Below, piece by piece: positions 55,861 to 64,000 of a DNA stretch of 64,000 nt. Position numbers and translations under genes: made by a program. The DNA comes from DASXUG01 sp964620425 (lineage in GTDB: Bacteria > Pseudomonadota > Gammaproteobacteria > Burkholderiales > Methylophilaceae). The notes beneath the pieces are model-generated. The model was not told the DNA's origin, did not search any database, and worked only from the letters and a program-made list of their open reading frames with translations. Every line of letters begins with the position of its first letter. Positions within the stretch are counted from its first letter, which is position 1. Location: assembly GCA_964620425.1 (NCBI GenBank), contig CAZUGV010000004.1, positions 124,001-188,000 of the forward strand, given 5' to 3'.

Positions 55861-56649
55861 ATGTCGTCAGATTCATCTCAAGCCACTGATTTAGAGTTGC
55901 AGTTCAAAAAACGTGCTAGACGCCGTTTAGTAGGCGCAATTGCACTGGTGCTGGTGATGCTTGTTGTGCTGCCTATGTTGTTGGAAGATCATGAACAGAA
56001 TACGCCGCAACAAGCTGTGACTATTTCTATCCCCAGTCAAAATGCAGAGTTTACAACGCAAGCACCTATTCAAACACCAACGCCAATTCAAACCCCAGCT
56101 CCAGCCGCTCCGAATCCTGTGTTAGAGAGTGCTGTGGTTGAGACACCAAAATCAGATGCGACTGAGAGTCCAGAAGTTAAATCTATTAATCATTTCAGTG
56201 CAAATGCTGGAGCAAAAGAGGATGTTGAGAAAAAATCTGTTGAAATTAAAAAAATAGCTGACCCCAAAATGACTAAGGAAGTTAAGGTTGCAGATGACAA
56301 AAAAGACAAGCTATCCACTTCCACGCTAGATAAAGGACCTAATACGAAACAAAGTACGCCAGATAACCCGCATACATCGGAAAAGTCAGGCGCTGAAGCA
56401 AAGGCGTTAGATGATTCTGGTAAACCTTACTACTTGCAAATCGGTGTTTTTTCAGAGAGCGTGAATGTTACGCATTTGCAGAAAAAGTTAAGCGAGGTGA
56501 AACTCAAAAGTTATACCGAAAAAATTGCTACTGAAAAGGGTGAAAAGACTCGCCTACGTGTTGGACCGTTTGATAATAAAGAGCAAGCAGATCGAGCATC
56601 TGATAAATTGAAAATCATTGGCTTGTCTGGTTTTGTTAGCAATAGGTAG
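55861..56649 (+). CDS. dedD: SPOR-domain cell-division protein (DedD-like)
   Basis: A 262-aa single-pass inner-membrane protein. The cytoplasmic N-terminus KKRARRRLVGA is followed by a TM helix at about 23-42 and a Pro/Lys-rich periplasmic linker. A C-terminal SPOR domain (about 186-262, YYLQIGVFSESVNVTHLQKK and RLRVGPFDNKEQAD) binds septal peptidoglycan. The folC-dedD-cvpA-purF order is the classic one. Confidence 0.92.
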   Translation: MSSDSSQATDLELQFKKRARRRLVGAIALVLVMLVVLPMLLEDHEQNTPQQAVTISIPSQNAEFTTQAPIQTPTPIQTPAPAAPNPVLESAVVETPKSDATESPEVKSINHFSANAGAKEDVEKKSVEIKKIADPKMTKEVKVADDKKDKLSTSTLDKGPNTKQSTPDNPHTSEKSGAEAKALDDSGKPYYLQIGVFSESVNVTHLQKKLSEVKLKSYTEKIATEKGEKTRLRVGPFDNKEQADRASDKLKIIGLSGFVSNR

Positions 56650-56709
56650 CTTTGCCAATGAAAATAATGTTAGCTTACAGATACGTTAAATTATGGCGTT
56701 TTTTTTAAT

Positions 56710-57201
56710 ATGACTGTTTTTGATTATGCTGTATTAGGCATTATTGGCATATCTGTGTTTATCAGCCTGATTCGTGGATTTATCCGTGAGTTTTTAGCTT
56801 TAGTGAGTTGGGTGGTTGCTTTTGTTGTTGCACGTACATACACCTCAGAAATAGTGCCGTTACTGCCTCTAGATATTCCAACGGATGCATTGCGTTATCT
56901 TGCCGCATTCATGATATTGTTTTTAGCGACGTTATTAGTATCAAGTTTGCTATCAATTGCACTTACACAGTTAATTAAAGGTTTAAAATTAGGCTGGTTA
57001 AATAGAGCTTTAGGTGGGGTGTTTGGGATATTGCGTGGTGTGTGCATTGTTTCAATATTGGTGTTTTTGGCTGGGTTCACGAATATCCCCAAGGATGATC
57101 GTTGGCGAAGTGCAATGTTTAGTTCACCTTTAGAAGTGTTCGTGAAGCATCTGTTGGTATGGGTGCCAGAAGATATTGCAAAGCATGTTAATTACGATTA
57201 G
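56710..57201 (+). CDS. cvpA: CvpA family membrane protein
   Basis: A 163-aa protein with four transmembrane helices: FDYAVLGIIGISVFISLIRG, FIREFLALVSWVVAF, and later GGVFGILRGVCIV are family-typical. It is implicated in colicin V production and envelope homeostasis. It lies upstream of purF as in E. coli. Confidence 0.93.
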   Translation: MTVFDYAVLGIIGISVFISLIRGFIREFLALVSWVVAFVVARTYTSEIVPLLPLDIPTDALRYLAAFMILFLATLLVSSLLSIALTQLIKGLKLGWLNRALGGVFGILRGVCIVSILVFLAGFTNIPKDDRWRSAMFSSPLEVFVKHLLVWVPEDIAKHVNYD

Positions 57202-57317
57202 ATTGTAGATGTGCTGAAAGCTCGTTCACACGTTTAAATTTAATTCGCCATTCCAAAGCTTTACAAGTACTGAATTTTAGTTATTACAGATTTTAGTTTT
57301 TATTAGGATGCCTACCC

Positions 57318-58859
57318 ATGTGTGGAGTAATCGGTATTGTTGGCAAGAACCCAGTTAACCAACTGTTATATGATGGCTTATTAGTCTTGCAACATCGTGG
57401 ACAAGATGCTGCAGGTATTGTTACTTGTGACGGTAACACGTTTTATATGCACAAAAATAATGGTCTTGTGCAAGATGTGTTTCAAACTCGGCATATGCGC
57501 AGTTTGCAGGGTAACACTGGCATAGCCCATGTGCGTTACCCTACCGCTGGATCTTCATCTGCAGCAGAGGCGCAACCATTTTACGTGAATTCGCCTTTTG
57601 GCATTGTGCTTGGACACAACGGTAATTTGACCAATGCCCCGCAGCTAAAAGATGAAATGTTCCGCCAAGATTTACGGCATATCAACACCAATTCAGATTC
57701 TGAAGTACTGCTCAACGTATTTGCACATGAGATTGAGCAATCTGCACATTCTGCAATCTTAAATGCAGACATGGTTTTTGATGCTGTAGCAGGCGTGCAT
57801 AGGCGCTGTAAAGGTGCTTACGCTGTAGTGGCAATGGTGGCTAATTTTGGTTTGGTCGCATTCCGCGATCCGCATGGTATTCGCCCGTTGGTGATTGGGG
57901 TCAACGAAACTGATCAAGGGGTTGAATATATTGTTGCATCTGAAAGCGTTGCTTTGGATGTGTTAGGTTTTAAATTGATGCGTGATGTTGCACCAGGTGA
58001 AGCTGTTTTTATTGATATGGATGGTAATTTTTCATCCAAGCAATGTGCGCCCAATGCCAAACTCACGCCATGTATTTTTGAGTACGTTTACCTTGCTCGT
58101 CCAGATTCATTAGTCGATAACGTTTCTGTGTATCAAACCCGTTTACATATGGGCGAGAGCTTGGCTGAGAAAATTCACCGTGAGTGGAAAGACTTACAGA
58201 TTGATGTGGTGATTCCAATTCCCGATACCAGCCGCCCGAGTGCGTTACAGCTTGCAAATGCCCTAAAGCTTACTTATCGAGAGGGATTCATTAAAAATCG
58301 CTACATCGGTCGAACTTTTATTATGCCTGGTCAAGCGTTACGTAAAAAATCCGTACGCCAAAAACTTAACCCAATTGGCATGGAGTTTAAAGGTAAAAAC
58401 GTGTTATTAGTGGATGATTCCATCGTGCGTGGTACCACTTCACAGCAAATCGTTCAAATGGCGCGTGACGCAGGTGCCAATAAAGTTTATTTCGCTTCAG
58501 CTGCGCCACCCGTGCGTTACCCAAATGTCTACGGCATTGATATGCCATCGCGTGATGAATTGCTGGCGACTGGTCGAACCGATGAAGAGATCTGCAAGGA
58601 AATTGGCGCGGATGCTTTAATCTATCAGGATTTAGATGCGTTGGTCAAAGCCGTGCAGCTCAGTAACCCTGATATTGAAGTATTTGATTGCTCCTGTTTT
58701 GATGGTAAGTACGTGACAGGAGATATTGATGAGGCTTATTTAAATCGTATTGAATCGGCACGTGGCGATAAAGAAAAAACTCAAAAACCAGCAAACACAA
58801 TCACACAGCTAGATTTAAATTTAGTGAATAGCAAAGCCCAAGAGGAGGAGGCGGCCTAA
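57318..58859 (+). CDS. purF: Amidophosphoribosyltransferase
   Basis: A 513-aa enzyme for the first committed step of purine synthesis. After Met removal, Cys2 (CGVIGIVG) is the glutaminase nucleophile. The PRPP-binding loop [18 protein letters not shown] is present near residue 365. Full length; no propeptide is seen. Confidence 0.97.
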   Translation: MCGVIGIVGKNPVNQLLYDGLLVLQHRGQDAAGIVTCDGNTFYMHKNNGLVQDVFQTRHMRSLQGNTGIAHVRYPTAGSSSAAEAQPFYVNSPFGIVLGHNGNLTNAPQLKDEMFRQDLRHINTNSDSEVLLNVFAHEIEQSAHSAILNADMVFDAVAGVHRRCKGAYAVVAMVANFGLVAFRDPHGIRPLVIGVNETDQGVEYIVASESVALDVLGFKLMRDVAPGEAVFIDMDGNFSSKQCAPNAKLTPCIFEYVYLARPDSLVDNVSVYQTRLHMGESLAEKIHREWKDLQIDVVIPIPDTSRPSALQLANALKLTYREGFIKNRYIGRTFIMPGQALRKKSVRQKLNPIGMEFKGKNVLLVDDSIVRGTTSQQIVQMARDAGANKVYFASAAPPVRYPNVYGIDMPSRDELLATGRTDEEICKEIGADALIYQDLDALVKAVQLSNPDIEVFDCSCFDGKYVTGDIDEAYLNRIESARGDKEKTQKPANTITQLDLNLVNSKAQEEEAA

Positions 58860-58866
58860 GCTGAAC

Positions 58867-58895
58867 TTGACCCAGTATTAAGCTCAGTCTATTAT
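58867..58895 (+). promoter_or_regulatory. Sigma70 promoter for metZ
   Basis: TTGACC (58867-58872) and TATTAT (58890-58895) are separated by exactly 17 nt, each with five of six consensus bases. The predicted transcript starts at about 58902, right at the first pairing bases of the SAM-II-like aptamer. It begins 7 nt after the purF stop. Confidence 0.75.
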
Positions 58896-58901
58896 AGTAA
58901 C

Positions 58902-58976
58902 AGCGCTGATTTGAGCGGCTAGCGATAGTCTACTCAGCTTGCGAGCGCATAATAAATACAGCTAAAGCGAGTGAGG
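58902..58976 (+). ncRNA. SAM-II-like riboswitch aptamer upstream of metZ
   Basis: GCGCT (58903-58907) pairs with AGCGC (58944-58948) as P1, immediately followed by the conserved loop TGATTT on the 5' side. On the 3' side is ATAATAAATACAGCTAAAG (58949-58967), close to the SAM-II consensus (GATTTA ... GCAAGCGC.TGATAAAT.TAGCTAAA). Between them is an extra hairpin, GGCTA/TAGTC with a GCGA tetraloop (58917-58930), not in the minimal SAM-II. The pseudoknot helix could not be fixed by eye. The downstream gene metZ is a classic SAM-II target, which strongly supports the call. Confidence 0.75.
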
Positions 58977-58981
58977 TAATC

Positions 58982-59040
58982 AACCCGTTTTAGCCTGTGC
59001 ATAGCCAAAAAAGGCAGTGCTGGAAAAAACGGGTTTTTTT
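58982..59040 (+). terminator. Terminator hairpin between aptamer and metZ
   Basis: AACCCGTTTT (58982-58991) pairs with AAAACGGGTT (59026-59035), enclosing a 34-nt loop with a smaller GCC/GGC hairpin, and is followed by a T-run to 59040. Lying between the riboswitch and the metZ ribosome site (AGGA at 59061-59064), it is the likely expression platform. Confidence 0.75.
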
Positions 59041-59072
59041 ACGTCTGCTATTTTTAAAAAAGGATTTTTGAA

Positions 59073-60257
59073 ATGACCGAAAATAATAGCCTAGAATGGC
59101 AAGCTGAAACACTAGCAGTGCGTGCAGGTTCTCATCATACCGAGTTTGGTGAAAACTCTGAGGCGATGTTTTTAACCTCAAGTTTTGTGTTTGAAAATGC
59201 CGCACAAGCTGCCGCACGTTTTTGTGGGCAAGTGCCAGGCAATATCTACTCACGCTTCACCAATCCAACTGTCACTATGTTTCAAGAAAAGCTAGCTGCT
59301 TTAGAGGGTGCTGAGTTTTGTGTCGCAACATCTAGCGGTATGTCGGCAATTTTGGCGTGTGTCATGGGGTTGTGTTCAGCAGGCGATCACGTTGTGGCTT
59401 CGCGCAGTATTTTTGGAACATCCGTACAATTGTTCGGCAACATTTTAAAACGATGGGGTTTAGAGACTACATTTGTGTCGCTGACAGAGCCTGAAGCTTG
59501 GAAAGCTGCCACTCAAGCAAACACTAAGCTGTTTTTTGTCGAAACCCCATCTAACCCATTAACCGAGGTGTGCGATATTGCGCTACTTGCAGATATTGCC
59601 CATGAGGCAGGCGCCTTGCTGGCAGTTGATAATTGTTTTTGCACGCCTGTTTTGCAAAAACCGTTAGCGCTTGGTGCTGATATTATTATTCATTCAGCGA
59701 CTAAATATATTGATGGGCAAGGTCGATGTTTGGGTGGCGCAGTTTTAGGAAAAAAAGACGTGTTGGAGCCTGTGTACGGATTTTTGCGCACAGCAGGCCC
59801 TACAATGAGCGCCTTTAACGCATGGGTGTTTTTAAAAGGCTTAGAAACGTTACCTGTGCGTATGGACGCGCATTGTCGCAATGCACTTGCGCTCGCCCAA
59901 TGGCTTGAGCAACAACCTATGGTTGAGCGCGTCTATTACCCAGGCTTAGCTTCACACCCCCAACACGACTTGGCGATGAAGCAACAAAAATACGGTGGTG
60001 CAATTGTCTCGTTTGAGCTAAAAGGTGGTAAAGAGGCGGCTTGGGCGCTTATAGATTCGACCAAGATGATTTCCATCACCGCAAACCTAGGCGATGCGAA
60101 AAGTACAATTACCCACCCAGCAACCACAACCCACAGCCGAGTTACGCCAGAAGCACGCGCTGAAGCTGGGATAACAGATGGTTTGGTGCGTATTGCCGTA
60201 GGGCTTGAGCATATTGATGATTTAAAATCGGATTTAGCCTTTTTGTGCAATGTTTAA
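59073..60257 (+). CDS. metZ: O-succinylhomoserine sulfhydrylase
   Basis: A 394-aa PLP enzyme of the Cys/Met metabolism family, forming homocysteine from O-succinylhomoserine and sulfide. LAVRAGSHHTEFGENSEAMF, SRFTNPTVTMFQEKLAALEG, VDNCFCTPVLQKPL and the PLP lysine in SATKYIDGQG match MetZ. It is preceded by a promoter, a SAM-II-like aptamer and a terminator, so expression should fall when S-adenosylmethionine is plentiful. Confidence 0.95.
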   Translation: MTENNSLEWQAETLAVRAGSHHTEFGENSEAMFLTSSFVFENAAQAAARFCGQVPGNIYSRFTNPTVTMFQEKLAALEGAEFCVATSSGMSAILACVMGLCSAGDHVVASRSIFGTSVQLFGNILKRWGLETTFVSLTEPEAWKAATQANTKLFFVETPSNPLTEVCDIALLADIAHEAGALLAVDNCFCTPVLQKPLALGADIIIHSATKYIDGQGRCLGGAVLGKKDVLEPVYGFLRTAGPTMSAFNAWVFLKGLETLPVRMDAHCRNALALAQWLEQQPMVERVYYPGLASHPQHDLAMKQQKYGGAIVSFELKGGKEAAWALIDSTKMISITANLGDAKSTITHPATTTHSRVTPEARAEAGITDGLVRIAVGLEHIDDLKSDLAFLCNV

Positions 60258-60381
60258 GTGTGATGTTGGCAAGTTTTTTATACCGATAAGACAGTTCTTA
60301 AATATCTATTTGTCAATTTCGTTGGGCTGCTTGACTGAGAAAGAGCTTTTCTGTTTTTTGTGATTTACCCCAAACTTATTT

Positions 60382-60455
60382 AATTACGTTTTTGCATTTA
60401 AACGGAGTAAAACTTTCAGAATGGAATTCCTGATTTCGGGTAAAATTACGTTTTT
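60382..60455 (+). repeat. 12-nt direct repeat in the purL leader
   Basis: AATTACGTTTTT occurs at 60382-60393 and again at 60444-60455 in the 207-nt gap before purL. It may be a regulator site or chance in AT-rich DNA. Confidence 0.3.
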
Positions 60456-60464
60456 AAATCAAAT

Positions 60465-63400
60465 ATGTTTCCTATGCTAAGTTTACGTGGCAGTTCAGCT
60501 CTTTCTGATTTTCGATTACACAAAATATTGAAGGTGTTAAGCACCCAAGCACCTAATGTTAGTCATATTTATGCGGAGTTTTGGCACTATGTTTGGTCAA
60601 GCGCAACGCTCAATGCTGATCAGCAAGATATCTTGAAGAAAATTCTCACTTACGGACCTAAAATGGTGGAAGAAGAACCCGTGGGTGAGTTATTTTTAGT
60701 GATTCCGCGCCCAGGAACCATTTCACCTTGGGCATCACGTGCTACTGATATTGCCAATCATTGTGGTTTGGAAGCGATTCAACGCTTGGAGCGGGGAATT
60801 GCCTATTACATCAGCACACATGATGGCAATGTGTTGACTGAAGCTGAAAAGCAGACAGTCAAAGCCATCATTCATGATCGTATGACCGAAGCAGTATTTT
60901 ATAGTTTAGATGCTGCCGCAAAACTTTATCATCAAGATACGCCTAAGCCGTTAAGTTCTGTGGATATTTTAACTGGTGGTAAAGCGGCGCTGGTGCAAGC
61001 CAATAGTGAGATGGGCTTGGCGTTATCACCTGATGAAATAGACTATTTGGTTGAAAACTTTCAAAAAATTGGCCGTAACCCAACTGATGTAGAACTCATG
61101 ATGTTTGCACAAGCGAACTCAGAGCATTGTCGTCACAAAATTTTTAATGCCGATTGGGTGATAGATGGCGAAAAGCAAGACTATTCGCTATTTGGCATGA
61201 TACGCAATACACACAAACTTAACCCTGGTAAAACTGTGGTGGCCTACTCAGATAATGCTTCTATCGTGCAAGGTGAGTTAACCCATCGCTTTTACCCGCA
61301 AGCTGATGGGCGCTATGAGTTTGTTGAAGAAGAAATGCACTTCTTAATGAAAGTGGAAACGCATAACCACCCGACAGCAATTTCACCCTTTGCGGGTGCG
61401 GCTACTGGCGCTGGTGGTGAAATTCGTGATGAAGGTGCGACTGGTAGTGGCTCAAAACCCAAAGCTGGTTTAACTGGTTTTTCAGTATCAAATCTTAATA
61501 TCCCTGGTTTTGTGCAACCATGGGAGCTTAATGTAAACGGTAATGCTACTTACGGTAAACCTAGCCGTATTGCCTCTCCATTGCAAATTATGATGGATGG
61601 TCCTTTAGGTGGCGCGGCTTACAACAATGAGTTCGGTCGCCCGAATATTACAGGCTACTTCCGTACTTTCGAGCTAGCCTCCGATGGCGAAATGCGTGGT
61701 TACCATAAGCCTATTATGCTGGCTGGTGGCGTGGGTAATATTTCTGCGCAACATTCTAAAAAGAATCCAATTCCCGCTGGTGCGGCATTAATTCAATTGG
61801 GCGGGCCAGCAATGTTGATTGGTCTGGGTGGCGGTGCGGCTTCTAGTATGGATACTGGTGCTAATACTGAGCATTTGGATTTTGATTCAGTGCAGCGTGG
61901 CAACCCCGAGTTAGAGCGTCGTGCGCAAGAAGTCATCGACCGTTGCTGGCAGTTGGGTGAAGATAACCCGATTTTGAGTATTCATGACGTAGGCGCGGGC
62001 GGTATCTCTAACGCTTTCCCCGAATTGGTGAACGATGCTGGCGTAGGGGCTTTATTCCAATTGCGTAATGTTCACAATGAAGAGCCTGGCATGTCGCCAC
62101 GAGAATTGTGGAGCAATGAAGCGCAAGAGCGCTATGTAATGGCGGTATCAAAAGAAAATTTAGGGTTGTTTAAAGAAATATGTGAACGAGAGCGTTGTCC
62201 ATTTGCCATAATTGGTTACGCTACTGCGGAGCGTCATCTGACAGTGGAAGATAAACATTTTGGTAACAAGCCAGTAGATATGGATTTATCTGTATTGTTA
62301 GGTAAACCTCCTAAAATGACACGCAATGTAAACCATGTTGAGCGTGATTTGCCAAAATTTGATACAGCGGATATTGAGCTAAAAGAAGCCGCAGAACGCG
62401 TATTACGTTTACCAGGGGTTGCCGATAAAACTTTCTTAATCACCATTGGTGATCGCTCTGTGACTGGGCTTGTAGCACGTGATCAAATGGTGGGGCCATG
62501 GCAAGTGCCAGTGGCTGACGTTGCGGTGACCTTAGCAGGCTATCAAACCTATCGTGGCGAGGCATTTGCGATTGGCGAAAAAGCACCAGTAGCCTTGATT
62601 GATGCGCCCGCTTCAGGTCGTATGGCGATTGGTGAATCCATCACCAATATTGCAGCGAGTTTGATTGATGATCTGTCAGAATTAAAACTTTCTGCCAACT
62701 GGATGGCACCCGCAGGTCATGCAGGAGAAGACGCTGCATTATTTGATACGGTTAAAGCCGTTGGTATGGAGCTATGCCCTGCGCTTGGTATCAGTATTCC
62801 CGTGGGTAAAGATTCCATGTCGATGAAAACGGTATGGGATGACTATTCAACGAAACCGCAAGGTGAGAAAAAATCTGTCACTTCTCCCATTTCGCTCGTC
62901 GTAACAGCATTTTCCCCCACGTCTGATGCACGCAAAACACTGACTCCGCAATTAGTTGTAGACTCGCAATATCAAGCCGTTGGCGATACCAAATTGATTT
63001 TAATTGACTTGGGTAACGGTAAAAATCGCATGGGCGGATCTGCATTAGCGCAGGTGTATGCCGCAACTGATAATATTGCGCCAGATGTGGATAGCGCAGA
63101 TTCTTTGAAAGCATTTTTTGCCGGGATACAAAAACTCAATCGACTCGATAAAATTTTGGCTTACCATGATAGATCCGATGGCGGTTTGTTTGTGACCTTG
63201 GTAGAAATGGCCTTTGCTGGTCGATGTGGTGTGGATATTGATATTAGTCGTTTATCAGGTGATGCGGCGAGTGTTTTATATAACGAAGAGTTGGGTGCAG
63301 TAATACAAGTGCGCGCTACTGAAGCAACAGATATTTGGGCTGGCTTAAATCAGCTCTTGCCCGAGAACGTGCATATCATTGGCGAAGTTGTGCCAGACAA

Positions 63401-64000
63401 TAATGGGATTATTATTCGCCAACATGGCGAAGTGGTGTTTGCTGAGCTACGTTCGACATTGCATCGTATGTGGTCTGAAACGACTTATCACATGCAAAGT
63501 TTGCGTGATAACCCAACCTGTGCTCAGCAAGAATATGATCGTATTCTTGATTTAAATGACAGCGGTTTACACGTAAAAATAACCTTTGACGAAAATGAGA
63601 ATATCGCTGCGCCCTATATTGCTAGAGGAGTGCGGCCCAAAATGGCAATTCTGCGAGAGCAAGGTGTGAACGGTCATGTGGAAATGGCTTCGGCATTTGA
63701 TCGCGCAGGCTTTGAATCATACGATGTACATATGAGTGACATTATTGCAGGACGCGTTTCATTAAAAGATTTTTCTGGTTTTGTCGCCTGTGGTGGGTTT
63801 TCATATGGAGATGTATTGGGTGCTGGTGAAGGCTGGGCTAAATCCATCTTATTTAACAGTCGTGCTCGTGATGAGTTTTCTGCATTCTTTGCGCGTGATG
63901 ATTCTTTTGCGCTCGGTGTTTGCAACGGTTGTCAAATGATGAGCAATTTAAATAGCATTATCCCAGGTGCTGAACATTGGCCGCATTTCGTGCGTAATAA
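60465..64000 (+). CDS. purL: Phosphoribosylformylglycinamidine synthase (3' end outside window)
   Basis: A large single-chain FGAM synthase, truncated at the window edge after about 1,178 codons of roughly 1,300. The N-terminus ([20 protein letters not shown]) and ATP/metal-site segments ([51 protein letters not shown]) are visible. The C-terminal glutaminase domain has its nucleophile Cys in [13 protein letters not shown]. It catalyses the fourth step of purine synthesis. The start could be ATG 60465 or, matching the family better, ATG 60474; neither has a clear ribosome site. The frame is open to base 64000. Confidence 0.95.
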   Translation, partial: MFPMLSLRGSSALSDFRLHKILKVLSTQAPNVSHIYAEFWHYVWSSATLNADQQDILKKILTYGPKMVEEEPVGELFLVIPRPGTISPWASRATDIANHCGLEAIQRLERGIAYYISTHDGNVLTEAEKQTVKAIIHDRMTEAVFYSLDAAAKLYHQDTPKPLSSVDILTGGKAALVQANSEMGLALSPDEIDYLVENFQKIGRNPTDVELMMFAQANSEHCRHKIFNADWVIDGEKQDYSLFGMIRNTHKLNPGKTVVAYSDNASIVQGELTHRFYPQADGRYEFVEEEMHFLMKVETHNHPTAISPFAGAATGAGGEIRDEGATGSGSKPKAGLTGFSVSNLNIPGFVQPWELNVNGNATYGKPSRIASPLQIMMDGPLGGAAYNNEFGRPNITGYFRTFELASDGEMRGYHKPIMLAGGVGNISAQHSKKNPIPAGAALIQLGGPAMLIGLGGGAASSMDTGANTEHLDFDSVQRGNPELERRAQEVIDRCWQLGEDNPILSIHDVGAGGISNAFPELVNDAGVGALFQLRNVHNEEPGMSPRELWSNEAQERYVMAVSKENLGLFKEICERERCPFAIIGYATAERHLTVEDKHFGNKPVDMDLSVLLGKPPKMTRNVNHVERDLPKFDTADIELKEAAERVLRLPGVADKTFLITIGDRSVTGLVARDQMVGPWQVPVADVAVTLAGYQTYRGEAFAIGEKAPVALIDAPASGRMAIGESITNIAASLIDDLSELKLSANWMAPAGHAGEDAALFDTVKAVGMELCPALGISIPVGKDSMSMKTVWDDYSTKPQGEKKSVTSPISLVVTAFSPTSDARKTLTPQLVVDSQYQAVGDTKLILIDLGNGKNRMGGSALAQVYAATDNIAPDVDSADSLKAFFAGIQKLNRLDKILAYHDRSDGGLFVTLVEMAFAGRCGVDIDISRLSGDAASVLYNEELGAVIQVRATEATDIWAGLNQLLPENVHIIGEVVPDNNGIIIRQHGEVVFAELRSTLHRMWSETTYHMQSLRDNPTCAQQEYDRILDLNDSGLHVKITFDENENIAAPYIARGVRPKMAILREQGVNGHVEMASAFDRAGFESYDVHMSDIIAGRVSLKDFSGFVACGGFSYGDVLGAGEGWAKSILFNSRARDEFSAFFARDDSFALGVCNGCQMMSNLNSIIPGAEHWPHFVRN

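Overview
The window looks like a chromosomal draft contig (one 100-N gap at 26398-26497) from a betaproteobacterium. The best guess is a methylotroph of the Methylophilaceae, Methylotenera/Methylophilus-like. Support comes from gene order (leuC-leuD-leuB-asd-fimV-truA-trpF-trpB-trpA-accD-folC-dedD-cvpA-purF-metZ; PHP-yciO-M50-trpS-scpA-scpB-rluB), a PqqA peptide typical of methylotrophs, PEP-CTERM proteins and moderate base composition. The genus is an inference from gene content only.

Layout. (1) 1-7.8 kb is an accessory hotspot around the trans-translation genes: smpB, a frameshifted type ISP restriction-modification gene, ssrA (tmRNA), a P4-type tyrosine integrase abutting the tmRNA 3' end, a decayed small gene, a free-standing pqqA with its own terminator, an LprI-like secreted protein and an orphan HigA. 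(2) 7.9-13.7 kb: a quinone oxidoreductase with a divergent HxlR regulator, feoAB under a Fur box, and a yciB-yciI-bolA-PPIase operon. (3) 13.9-21.5 kb: a housekeeping run (PHP/RNase AM, yciO, M50 protease, trpS, SMR pump, scpA, scpB, rluB) and ppk2. (4) 21.6-29.5 kb: an accessory cell-surface locus with three PEP-CTERM-like proteins, a two-component system, an NxxGxxAF tandem-repeat protein broken by the assembly gap, stacked short tandem repeats, and a decayed second copy of the response-regulator gene. (5) 29.7-36.7 kb: a Fur-box TonB receptor, a PA0069-type radical SAM gene that seems to start at ATT, a lipoprotein, an EamA-Rieske oxygenase pair and a PuuD-like membrane protein. (6) 36.8-64 kb: biosynthesis (argD, argF, argG, leuCDB, asd, trpFBA, accD, folC, purF, metZ, purL) with fimV and truA.

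Most notable: between purF and metZ there is a complete-looking regulatory unit. A consensus sigma70 promoter places its start exactly at a SAM-II-like aptamer, which is followed by a terminator hairpin with a U-tract and then the metZ ribosome binding site. Other highlights are the orphan pqqA, the probable ATT start codon, the response-regulator relic, and the R-M gene lodged between smpB and ssrA. The two iron-uptake loci (feoAB and the TonB receptor) each carry a visible Fur box. I saw no tRNA, rRNA, CRISPR array or insertion sequence.
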